In this document: in pieces, positions 23,274-31,498 of the stretch
How positions within the stretch are numbered: position 1 is the stretch's first letter
How the letters are laid out: the number at the start of each line of letters is the position of its first letter
Source of the DNA: Bacteroidetes bacterium GWF2_49_14
GTDB taxonomy: Bacteria > Bacteroidota > Bacteroidia > Bacteroidales > UBA12481
DNA length: 51,938 nucleotides
Reading direction: 5' to 3'
Assembly (NCBI GenBank): GCA_001769295.1
Contig: MEOR01000146.1
Location: 1 to 51,938 of the forward strand
Notes under the pieces: model-generated
Told to the model about the DNA's origin: nothing
What the model saw: only the letters and a program-made list of their open reading frames with translations
The model's database searches: none
Translations under genes and position numbers: made by a program

Positions 23274-24558
23274 AAGCGATCTTCACTTTCCCCACCTTAT
23301 TCCCCCAGAACGCAAAGTACATGATGAACAGGTAGCACGGAATCACCATCCAGTAAGCCTGCTGGCGGCTGATAGCGTCGGCCAGCTTGCCATAGAGAAG
23401 GGGAAGGGTTGCGCAGCCTGCAATACACATGACCAGGACGGCGGATGCAATCTTGGTAAATTTTCCTAATCCATCGAGCGTCAGAGGCCAGATCGCCGGC
23501 CACATGATTGCATTGGCAAATCCCAGCAATGAAATCAGGTAAACCGAAATGTTCCCTTTAATCAGAACCGCGGACAAGCCGAGCAGAACGCCGAGAATTG
23601 CAGATATGCCCAATGCTTTGGATTGTGATATTGTTCTTGGTATCAGTGCAATACCGAGCAGATAACCAACCACCATCGAGAATAGTGTATAGGAAGTAAA
23701 CACAATGGCCCGGCTGGTTGCAAAGCCTTTCTCCATCGCATACAGGGCAACGGTGTCACCAGCAATCACCTCGCAACCTGCATACAGAAACAGGGTAATC
23801 ACGCCCAAAACAAAATAAGGGTACTGAAATACATGTTTTTTTGCCACAGCCCCCTCATTCACGTGCTGGTCTTCCTTATCGGTGTCAATATCCTGCAAGG
23901 GCGAATAGCGGACCAGGACTGCCAGCCCTGTCAGCACGATTGCCATGATTATGTAAGGAATTATAACCCGACCCGCAAGTTCATTAAGCAATTCCGATTT
24001 TACGGCGGCGTCTGCGGTGGCAGCTACCTGCACCTTAATTTTGTCCACATTTTTCAGCACAATGGCACCCAGGATCAACGGGCTGAGAATCCCGGCGGTT
24101 TTGTTGCAAATCCCCATGATGCTGATTCGCTTGGCAGCACTTTCAATGGGACCCAGAATCACGATATAGGGGTTTGAGGCGGTTTGCAGCAGGGAGAGTC
24201 CGGCACCCTGAATAAAAAGTCCCGTGAGAAACAATCCGAACGTTCTCGATTGGGCCGCCGGAATAAATACCAGGCTGCCGATTGCCATAACAAACAATCC
24301 CAGGGCCATCCCGTTCTTGAATCCGGTTTTGTGGAGGATCCATGAGGATGGAATGGCAAGAAAGAAATAAGAGATATAAAACGCAAACGTTACAAAATAG
24401 GCCTGGAAATTCGACAGCTCACAGGCGATGGTCAGGAACGGAATCAGTGTGCCGTTCAGCCATGTGACAAACCCGAAAATAAAAAAAAGCGCCCCGATAA
24501 TCGAAAGCGACAGAATGTACGAGTTCTTCTGCGCCGTTGCGTTTGCTGTTGTTGCCAT
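23272..24558 (-). CDS. MFS sugar (FucP-like) permease
   Basis: 428 aa, multiple hydrophobic TM segments. FIFGFVTWLNGTLIPFLTIACELSNFQAYFVTFAFYISYFFLAIPSSWILHKTGFKNGMALGL is FucP-family-like. Confidence 0.9.
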   Translation of the reverse strand: MATTANATAQKNSYILSLSIIGALFFIFGFVTWLNGTLIPFLTIACELSNFQAYFVTFAFYISYFFLAIPSSWILHKTGFKNGMALGLFVMAIGSLVFIPAAQSRTFGLFLTGLFIQGAGLSLLQTASNPYIVILGPIESAAKRISIMGICNKTAGILSPLILGAIVLKNVDKIKVQVAATADAAVKSELLNELAGRVIIPYIIMAIVLTGLAVLVRYSPLQDIDTDKEDQHVNEGAVAKKHVFQYPYFVLGVITLFLYAGCEVIAGDTVALYAMEKGFATSRAIVFTSYTLFSMVVGYLLGIALIPRTISQSKALGISAILGVLLGLSAVLIKGNISVYLISLLGFANAIMWPAIWPLTLDGLGKFTKIASAVLVMCIAGCATLPLLYGKLADAISRQQAYWMVIPCYLFIMYFAFWGNKVGKVKIA

Positions 24559-24600
24559 GTTGAAGGTTTTGGTTGTTTAGGCGCGAAAGATATAAAAAAA

Positions 24601-24637
24601 ATGACCTATGACCGATGACCGATGACCGACGATAGGA
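24601..24637. repeat. atgacctatgaccgatgaccgatgaccgac tandem repeat upstream of 24671 CDS
   Basis: Same GACCGAT family as 23215-23273. Confidence 0.8.
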
Positions 24638-24670
24638 AATGTAACGAGCCAGAATCACTACTTTTGCACT

Positions 24671-26545
24671 ATGAAACCAGCCAGGAATCCATACATTCTT
24701 TTCTTTATCCTGATATTGGTCATCGTGTCCTGCAACCCGCGCAGAGTCCCGGAACCAACCTCCACGGACGAGGTGACTGCCGTTATCCCGGAGGAGGAAT
24801 CTTTCTCCGGCGATGATTCCGATATTCCCTATGCGCTCCTGGTTTCGCCTGAAAATCCTATATCCGGGGAGCCCGTCCGCGTAATGGCAGTCGGGGGCAA
24901 GGGAATCCGGAAAGCCAAAATTGAGATCGTGGGCCCTTCATCCGGCGGCAGCACCCGGAAAACAAGACAGGGCGATGGACTCCCTTTCTGGCGCATTGAA
25001 CAGTTTGAAGCCGGTACCACCGGGCAATATCAGGTTAAGTTAATAGTCAACAGGCAGGAAGTCAGTCGGTTGAAATTCAATGTTTTAGCTGAAAAGATTT
25101 CGGCTAAGCCATCAGGGACGATATGGAAAACCAAGCGCGGCTGGGATGCCCCGTACGAAGTTCTTTATTCGGCCTGGGTCAATGCCCTGTTCAGTGATGC
25201 CGGCGAAGGGGATTCCTGGCCGGCCCTGCACGAAGTGACCCAGGACCCGGAGCGGAATATCCTGCATAATTATTTAGGCTGGGGCGAAGACAATGCTGCT
25301 GGTAAAACCCGGGTGATCATGGAACCCGATTGTGCGGATAATCCTTTCTATTTCAGGGCTTATTTTGCATGGAAACTCGGACTTCCGTTCGGGTATCACG
25401 AATCCGACCGGGGCTGGCTCGGAAAAGCACCATCAACCGGACGCTGGATTACCAATGAAACCCCAACGTCCCGGAGCCATCCGGTTCTGTCATTCAATGC
25501 TTTCCTCAGGCGACTGATGGATGGTGTCCATTCCGGAACTGCCAGGGCCGCCTTCTCCAATGACCACGCCGATTATTACCCGGTTCCCCTTACCCGCGAA
25601 GCCCTCAGGCCTGGTATTACCTTTGCCGATCCCTACGGTCATACCCTGATCCTGGTTAAATGGGTGCCGCAAACCGGCAACAAACCGGGAATGCTGCTGT
25701 CAGTGGATGCCCAGCCCGATGGCACCGTGGCCATCAAACGATTCTGGAAAGGGAACTTCCTCTTCGCCACCACCGACGTCATCGGCGAACCCGGCTTCAA
25801 GGCCTTCCGCCCGATAACCCTGGATGGTAAAGGCTTGCATTTATTACCAAACCACCTCATACCCCAAACCCCAAATCTCATACCCTTTTCAACCCAGCAA
25901 CATGGCATGGATCCCGCCGACTTCTACCTCACCATGGACCGGGTCATCAATCCGAAACCGCTGGATCCCGAGACTGCCCTGCTCGACCTGATCCAGGCCC
26001 TGCACGAACAGTGCCTGACACGGGTCAACTCCGTTGCCAATGGCGAGAAATACATGCAATCACATCCGGGCGAGGTGATCCCGATGCCCGGCCGGCCGGC
26101 AGGAGTTTTTCAGGCAGGAGGGCAGTGGGAGGATTTCTCCACACCCAACCGTGATCTGCGCCTGCTCATTGCCATGGATGCCATATTGGATTTTCCCGAT
26201 AGGGTTGGTCGCTCGCCCCGGGATTTCAAAATGCCCAAACTGAGCAGCCCCGAACAGGTTAAGCAGAAGCTGGAATCCTTATCAGAAAAGAAAACCAACG
26301 AACTCTCGATAACCTACACCCGGTCCGACGGTTCGGAACAAAAACTCACCCTCGCCGAATTGCTCCGGCGAAGGGATGCCTTTGAGATAGCCTACAATCC
26401 GAACGATGGAGTTGAAATTCGCTGGGGAGCCCCCGAAAACAGTGAGGAACGGTCAACCTGCCGCCGCCGCGTTTCCGGCTACCAGAAGGAATTGATGCTG
26501 AAAGTACGGCCGTGGTTTCAGAAGAGATTGCACCCGCCGACGTGA
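24671..26545 (+). CDS. Secreted lipoprotein of unknown function
   Basis: 624 aa. Signal peptide and lipobox-like IVSC. No family recognised. Includes Cys/His/Asp-rich segments (HNYLGWGEDNAAGKTRVIMEPDCADNPFYFRAYFAWKLGLPFGYHESD, DPYGHTLILVKWVP). Confidence 0.8.
   Translation: MKPARNPYILFFILILVIVSCNPRRVPEPTSTDEVTAVIPEEESFSGDDSDIPYALLVSPENPISGEPVRVMAVGGKGIRKAKIEIVGPSSGGSTRKTRQGDGLPFWRIEQFEAGTTGQYQVKLIVNRQEVSRLKFNVLAEKISAKPSGTIWKTKRGWDAPYEVLYSAWVNALFSDAGEGDSWPALHEVTQDPERNILHNYLGWGEDNAAGKTRVIMEPDCADNPFYFRAYFAWKLGLPFGYHESDRGWLGKAPSTGRWITNETPTSRSHPVLSFNAFLRRLMDGVHSGTARAAFSNDHADYYPVPLTREALRPGITFADPYGHTLILVKWVPQTGNKPGMLLSVDAQPDGTVAIKRFWKGNFLFATTDVIGEPGFKAFRPITLDGKGLHLLPNHLIPQTPNLIPFSTQQHGMDPADFYLTMDRVINPKPLDPETALLDLIQALHEQCLTRVNSVANGEKYMQSHPGEVIPMPGRPAGVFQAGGQWEDFSTPNRDLRLLIAMDAILDFPDRVGRSPRDFKMPKLSSPEQVKQKLESLSEKKTNELSITYTRSDGSEQKLTLAELLRRRDAFEIAYNPNDGVEIRWGAPENSEERSTCRRRVSGYQKELMLKVRPWFQKRLHPPT
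25846..25895. repeat. ccaaaccacctcataccccaaaccccaaatctcataccc-type degenerate repeat inside the 24671 CDS
   Basis: Low-complexity C/A-rich tract encoding LPNHLIPQTPNLIPFSTQ. Confidence 0.6.
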
Positions 26546-26547
26546 AC

Positions 26548-26610
26548 GACGGATGACCGATGACGGACGACCGATGTTTTGCATCAGTCGTCCGTCATCG
26601 GTCGTCCATC
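26548..26610. terminator. Repeat-derived hairpin between convergent genes (possible bidirectional terminator)
   Basis: 29-nt arms gacggatgaccgatgacggacgaccgatg (26548-26576) / catcagtcgtccgtcatcggtcgtccatc (26582-26610), 3 mismatches, loop of about 5 nt. Confidence 0.65.
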
Positions 26611-27709
26611 ATTTCATCATCTTCCCCAAATCATAGAAATATAAATAATTGTCCACCATCGGGTTGAAAAACAGCACCCGCTGATTGGCCTCATCCAGGG
26701 TATACACCTTCATCCAGTCTTCCAGTTGGATACGGGCAACAGGTTTTCCGTCCGTGGTTAAAAGGTACAGGACCGGATTCCCGAGGGACTTAATCTGTAT
26801 CTCACTACCCTTAACCCCGTCAAACTTCTGGTGGTGCAGGAATGCTGCCATGTATTTGTTTGTAACACAGATGTTCTCGAAGAAGATGGTTAGGTCGAAA
26901 ATATTGACAGTTCGATCGGTAAAGGTGGGTTTTGGATTCTGCGTATAGCCAACATCAATATTAAGTATCTGAGAATTCTGAGTTCCTGTTTGATAGATTC
27001 GGATGCATGGAAACCAGTTGTAAGCCATGGCAATGGTAACCTTATCAGGAGAAATATCGATGGCCTTGGTAAAAAGGTGCCCTTTTGCCCCTGGCGGGAC
27101 ATTTTCCATCAATTCCGGATAATCGATCATAAAACCCGTTGATCCGGATACCGGGTTAAACCAGGCCAGTTCCTTTTCTGACCCGACAACGAGGGTTCCT
27201 GCGATCAGCGTGTCATTGATCGTCATCATGTTATTAAACGGAAAAAAGGCCTCCGGAATCCGGCTGCGATTGAGGATGGTCTGGGTAATGGTGAAATCGG
27301 GGTTTGGTGCGATCCTGACTTTCTTTACCATCTCCATATCAGAGACTTGGCAGCCTGCCGGGTCCGACCGGAATCCTGATATACCTGGACCATTTATATC
27401 TTCCGGACCTTTCCCGATATGACCAAATGCCCCGAGATACTTTAGATCCTTCAGGGCAAAAACGCGAAAAATAGTATCACGGAAGGCGCCCATCGAGATC
27501 AGGTACTTGCCCGAAATTATGATTCGCTGCTCCTGATAAAGGACCGGGGCGATCCGGATGGAATCGAGCTTCAGCGTAATGGGAGCCTCAAAAGTTAAGG
27601 ATTTAGATGAATCGTTTGGTGCTGTTTTAGGGGTGGAACAACCGGGGAGGAGGTGACAAAGAGAGAACAGGAGACCAAGAGAGATGAGGAGAACGGGAAT
27701 GGATTTCAT
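26609..27709 (-). CDS. 6-bladed beta-propeller (TolB-like/BF-type) lipoprotein
   Basis: 366 aa. Lipobox LLPGCS. IIISGKYLISMGAFRDTIFRVFALKDLKYLGAFGHIGKGPEDI, LFFNPMVDNYLYFYDL resemble Bacteroidetes TolB-like 6-bladed propeller proteins. Confidence 0.65.
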   Translation of the reverse strand: MKSIPVLLISLGLLFSLCHLLPGCSTPKTAPNDSSKSLTFEAPITLKLDSIRIAPVLYQEQRIIISGKYLISMGAFRDTIFRVFALKDLKYLGAFGHIGKGPEDINGPGISGFRSDPAGCQVSDMEMVKKVRIAPNPDFTITQTILNRSRIPEAFFPFNNMMTINDTLIAGTLVVGSEKELAWFNPVSGSTGFMIDYPELMENVPPGAKGHLFTKAIDISPDKVTIAMAYNWFPCIRIYQTGTQNSQILNIDVGYTQNPKPTFTDRTVNIFDLTIFFENICVTNKYMAAFLHHQKFDGVKGSEIQIKSLGNPVLYLLTTDGKPVARIQLEDWMKVYTLDEANQRVLFFNPMVDNYLYFYDLGKMMK

Positions 27710-27816
27710 GAAAGATGATTTGGATTCATCATAAAGGTATTGTTTTGAGGAGACTATTCAAGCTTAGCGGGTTCTTCCAGCCGTCCGCAGACCGCCGTCT
27801 GCCGTCCGCCGTCATC

Positions 27817-27999
27817 CACCTCATCCCCCGGCCCCTTCTCCCGCGCTCGCAAGCTCACGGGAGAAGGGGAGGGAGCATCGGCCTAATTACATAACCTGGC
27901 AGGAGCTGACACCCCTCTCCCGTGAACGCAGCGACAGCGGAGTGAGCGCGGGAGAGGGGCCGGGGGTGAGGTAAACCGGCAACCGGTAACCGGCAACCA
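27817..27999. repeat. Repeat cluster: CCCTTCTCCCG...CGGGAGAAGGGG and CCCTCTCCCG...CGGGAGAGGGG hairpins plus CCGGTAA/CCGGCAA heptamers
   Basis: ggccccttctcccgcgctcgcaagctcacgggagaaggggag...cccctctcccgtgaacgcagcgacagcggagtgagcgcgggagaggggccgggggtgaggtaaaccggcaaccggtaaccggcaacc. Confidence 0.9.
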
Positions 28000-28005
28000 A
28001 TCTCG

Positions 28006-30297
28006 TCAATTCTTCCCTCCTGGCCTCGTTCCCATGTCCAGCACAATCGTCCATCCCTCAGCAATATCCTTGTGGCTGAACCTGTAGTTGGATACCGGTT
28101 GGCCGTTGACCATCACTCCATGCACATACTTGTTTTGCGCACTTGCGCCTTGTGCCTTGAGCCTTAATACTTTATTGTCTCCGAGATCGATGGAGACCTC
28201 TTCAAATATCGGACTTCCGATCACATATTCAGGCCTGCCGGGGGTCATCGGGTAGAAACCCATGGCCGTGAAAACATACCAGGAAGAGAGCCCGCCGCCG
28301 TCTTCGTCGCCGCAGATACCCATCACATCATTGCGGAACCAGGCGTCCATCAGCTGACGAACCCGCTTTTGTGTTTTCCAGGGCTCACCGGCATAGGTAT
28401 AAAGGTAGGGTACACTAAAGGTTGGCTCATTTCCTGTTACAAATTGTCCCACGATACCGGATGCATCAGGCTGATTGGTAATTGTGGTCCATTTGGCATA
28501 ACCGTTGAGGGATTCTTCAAACAACTGATCGAGTTTGGCCGTAAATTTCTCCTTACCGCCCATCAGGGTAATCAGTCCATCAATATCATGCGGTACGAAC
28601 CAGCTGTAGTTCCAGGAGTTGATCTCGGCAAAATAATCGCGGCAGCCGGTTCCGCCGGATGTTTTGGGATCGAAGGGTTCCACCCAGGAACCATCGGCTT
28701 TGCGGGGCGACATGAATCCCGTGGCCGGGTTGAACACATTTTTGTAGTTGGCGGAACGCGCCATAAAGAGCTTCTGATCCTCAGTCATTTTCAATTCTCC
28801 TGCCAGCTGGGCCAGGCACCAGTCGTCATACGAATGCTCAAGCGTTACTGCAACAGCCTGCCGCTTTTCAAAGGGACCCACCTGTTTCACCGTCTCGGTT
28901 TCATCCGGGGCAAGAGCAGGGAACCACCCTTTTTCGCGGTAGAATTTGTCGAGTTCCGTGGCCGGGCCCTCCTGCCAGGGAATCATGGTTCCTTCCATGG
29001 CATTCTTTTTCAATAACTTATATGCCCGCTGCAAATCGTACCCACGAATGCCTTTCATCCAGGCATCGGCAATGATCGCTGCCTGATGGTGGCCGATCAT
29101 GCATTTGGCATCTCCTGATACCTGCGGGAATGTAGGCATCCAGCCGCTCTGTTCACCCATCAGGATATACGACCTGATCATATCGGATTCCCGGTCGGGG
29201 CTGATCAGTAAGCGTAGCGGATGGAGCGTGCGGAAGGTATCCCAGCTCCAGTCATCGACATAAAAATTATGGGTGGTCTTAACCGTCTTTTTGTTGTAGG
29301 CGCTGAAATAGCGGCCATATTCGTTGATGTTCACCATCCGCTCCATGCACCGGTAGAGGGCGGTATAAAAGGTAATCCGCTGGTTTTCCGTTCCCCCTTT
29401 TACCTTGATTTTTCCCAGCTCAGCGTTCCACACATCCCGCCCATCATTCACTACCTTGTTGAAATCCCAGCCGGGGATTTCGTTCAGGAGGTTTTTTCCA
29501 GCCTGCGATTCATCGATCCAGCTCAGTCCGTAATTCATCTTCACCTGCTCGGCACCGTTGAACACAAGAAAGTATTTGATTCCCTTGCCTTTAGCTTTGG
29601 ACCTGTTAACCGTTTTTCCTGATGCATCAATATATCCCGATTCCCTAACCGGCCGGTTGAACCAGATATTGGCATACTGCCTGATGCCGCTGAAAGCCTC
29701 GCTGGCCAAAAGGTTCTGTGCATTTTTCAGATCGAAGGTGCCTTCGTCGGTCGTCTGAAATACCAAAACCAAATCAGTGGTGGATTCCGGGGTAAACTGA
29801 AAAAAACCGCACCGTTCGGTGGGGGCAAAATCCACGGAAATGTTGTTGTCCTCCAGTAAAACCGAGTACTGATAGGGTGTTACCTTCTCAAAATCATGGT
29901 CAATGGCAGAGCTTAGATTGGTTTTCTGAACCGCCTCGATTCCGGATACCGGAATTACCGTTAATACCCCACGTCCCCGGTGCTCCGGCCGGTTCAGCGG
30001 GAACCCGTAAATCCTGCCGCCAAGGTAAGAATCTGAAATTCCCGGACTCGTGACCGGAAAAAACCGGACCATCCCATAGGGCCTGTGCACCGTTGGAAAG
30101 GTAGGCATCAGCACGTGGCTGATCCCGCCGATACGGGGGTTGACAAGGTCGACGGGGCTGGCAGGCTCCTGCCCGTTGACATTGAGAGTCAACAGCAGTG
30201 CAAATGCGAGGAATAGGGCCTGGGTAGGGGAGGACCCATGTGTCCTCCCGTAAGACCCATGTGTCCTCCCGGTTTTATAGAAAATAATGTTCATCAT
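28006..30297 (-). CDS. Glycoside hydrolase family 92 (alpha-mannosidase-like)
   Basis: VNPRIGGISHVLMPTFPTVHRPYGMVRFFPVTS; SWDTFRTLHPLRLLISPDRESDMIRSYILMGEQSGWMPTFPQVSGDAKCMIGHHQAAIIADAWMKGIRGYD; GNEPTFSVPYLYTYAGEPWKTQKRVRQLM; ICGDEDGGGLSSWYVFTAMGFYPMTPG. Confidence 0.95.
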   Translation of the reverse strand: MMNIIFYKTGRTHGSYGRTHGSSPTQALFLAFALLLTLNVNGQEPASPVDLVNPRIGGISHVLMPTFPTVHRPYGMVRFFPVTSPGISDSYLGGRIYGFPLNRPEHRGRGVLTVIPVSGIEAVQKTNLSSAIDHDFEKVTPYQYSVLLEDNNISVDFAPTERCGFFQFTPESTTDLVLVFQTTDEGTFDLKNAQNLLASEAFSGIRQYANIWFNRPVRESGYIDASGKTVNRSKAKGKGIKYFLVFNGAEQVKMNYGLSWIDESQAGKNLLNEIPGWDFNKVVNDGRDVWNAELGKIKVKGGTENQRITFYTALYRCMERMVNINEYGRYFSAYNKKTVKTTHNFYVDDWSWDTFRTLHPLRLLISPDRESDMIRSYILMGEQSGWMPTFPQVSGDAKCMIGHHQAAIIADAWMKGIRGYDLQRAYKLLKKNAMEGTMIPWQEGPATELDKFYREKGWFPALAPDETETVKQVGPFEKRQAVAVTLEHSYDDWCLAQLAGELKMTEDQKLFMARSANYKNVFNPATGFMSPRKADGSWVEPFDPKTSGGTGCRDYFAEINSWNYSWFVPHDIDGLITLMGGKEKFTAKLDQLFEESLNGYAKWTTITNQPDASGIVGQFVTGNEPTFSVPYLYTYAGEPWKTQKRVRQLMDAWFRNDVMGICGDEDGGGLSSWYVFTAMGFYPMTPGRPEYVIGSPIFEEVSIDLGDNKVLRLKAQGASAQNKYVHGVMVNGQPVSNYRFSHKDIAEGWTIVLDMGTRPGGKN
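30222..30273. repeat. GGGAGGACCCATGTGTCCTCCC repeat in GH92 signal-peptide coding region
   Basis: gggtaggggaggacccatgtgtcctcccgtaagacccatgtgtcctcccggtt. Encodes TGRTHGSYGRTHGSSPT. Confidence 0.9.
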
Positions 30298-30313
30298 CGT
30301 GGTATTTGGGGTG

Positions 30314-30321
30314 CAAAGATA
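30314..30321 (-). promoter_or_regulatory. Putative Bacteroidetes -7 promoter element (TATCTTTG) upstream of GH92
   Basis: Minus-strand TATCTTTG matches the TAnnTTTG -7 consensus 17 nt upstream of the ATG. The -33 box is not clear. Confidence 0.4.
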
Positions 30322-30459
30322 AGGAACACTATTGTTTCAGCGAGAAAAATGGCCGCTGCGATTAAAAAAGCTGTTTTTATGATGATGTTTTAATTATGCA
30401 TGTCTTTATCAGGAAAGAAGCGTTGTTAAATTAACCTTAACTTAATTAAACCTATTTCC

Positions 30460-31398
30460 ATGAAAAAGAGATTTTGCAAATTGATCCCGGCGTTTACCAT
30501 GCTGGTATTACTCTTTACATCCTGTGCAAAGGAGCCCACTGTTAGCGTTATCGAAGCCACGATTGACGGCTATAGTGTGACTTTTTCAGTTGTTGTGACT
30601 GACGCTGACACTTACCTTTGGGATTTCGGTGATGGTTCAACCAGCACCGAAGCTGCACCGGTTCATGCCTATGTTTCATCCGGCGATTATACGGTCTCAG
30701 TAACAGTTACTGGCAAAGGCGGGGAAGCAACTGCAACCAAGGCCATTAACATCCTGCCCTCCGTTACTGAGATGCTGTCCGGCGGCACCACTGCAACAAA
30801 TGGCAAAACCTGGGTGTTGAGCACGGGATATGTAGCCGGTGTAAACGGCGGAAGCGTGGTTGACAATGCGATGTTTGTTATGCTTCCAACCGTTGAGAAT
30901 GTATTGACCGTGATTGGTCTGGGGTATGAGTATGACAATGAATATACTTTTTATGCTGACGGGAAGTATGTGGTGGATGTTAAGAATGAACTGGCTGTTA
31001 CAGCCGGCATTTACGGAATGGTAAATGGCACCACGAAAGATGTAGGGAATGAATATAATACCCTGGGTATCTATGCAGGATCGTACGTAGCTCCGGCTTC
31101 CGCCACCTGGACACTGCATGAGGAAGACCTTGTGGTTAAAGCCGTTGTGAACCCGGTTGGTACGGATGTTCCGGTTCTAACAGAGGACAGGACGATCACA
31201 GGCAGAAAATGGGTGGAAATTTCAAGTGATGCTTTTTTCGGAATCCTTGATTTCCCTTCAACCAGAAAATTCATTATCAAGGAAATCACCCCTGAAAAAA
31301 TGGAGGTTGCCCTGTTTGTTTGTGGATATTTCCCCGATCAGACAGCCTGGAATGTTCCTTCCTATTTCTATCATCTGACCTATGTACCGAAGAATTAG
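30460..31398 (+). CDS. PKD-domain lipoprotein
   Basis: Lipobox LLFTSCAK. PKD motif ADTYLWDFGDGSTSTEAAPVHAYVSSGDYTVSVTVTGKGG. Confidence 0.88.
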   Translation: MKKRFCKLIPAFTMLVLLFTSCAKEPTVSVIEATIDGYSVTFSVVVTDADTYLWDFGDGSTSTEAAPVHAYVSSGDYTVSVTVTGKGGEATATKAINILPSVTEMLSGGTTATNGKTWVLSTGYVAGVNGGSVVDNAMFVMLPTVENVLTVIGLGYEYDNEYTFYADGKYVVDVKNELAVTAGIYGMVNGTTKDVGNEYNTLGIYAGSYVAPASATWTLHEEDLVVKAVVNPVGTDVPVLTEDRTITGRKWVEISSDAFFGILDFPSTRKFIIKEITPEKMEVALFVCGYFPDQTAWNVPSYFYHLTYVPKN

Positions 31399-31432
31399 CA
31401 GATTATAATAGGGTTTAGAATTGATTGATGTG

Positions 31433-31473
31433 AGGCTGCAGGATTGCCATAAGGTCGACCTGCAGCCTTTTTA
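31433..31473 (+). terminator. Rho-independent-like terminator downstream of the PKD gene
   Basis: aggctgcagg (31433-31442) / cctgcagcct (31459-31468) 10-bp stem, 16-nt loop, then a T-run. Confidence 0.7.
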
Positions 31474-31479
31474 TCTTTG
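31472..31479 (+). promoter_or_regulatory. Putative -7 element TATCTTTG for the CocE/GH2 operon
   Basis: Exact TAnnTTTG match directly after the terminator T-run, 20 nt before ATG 31499. Confidence 0.45.
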
Positions 31480-31498
31480 TTATCAAATACTTCCTTAT

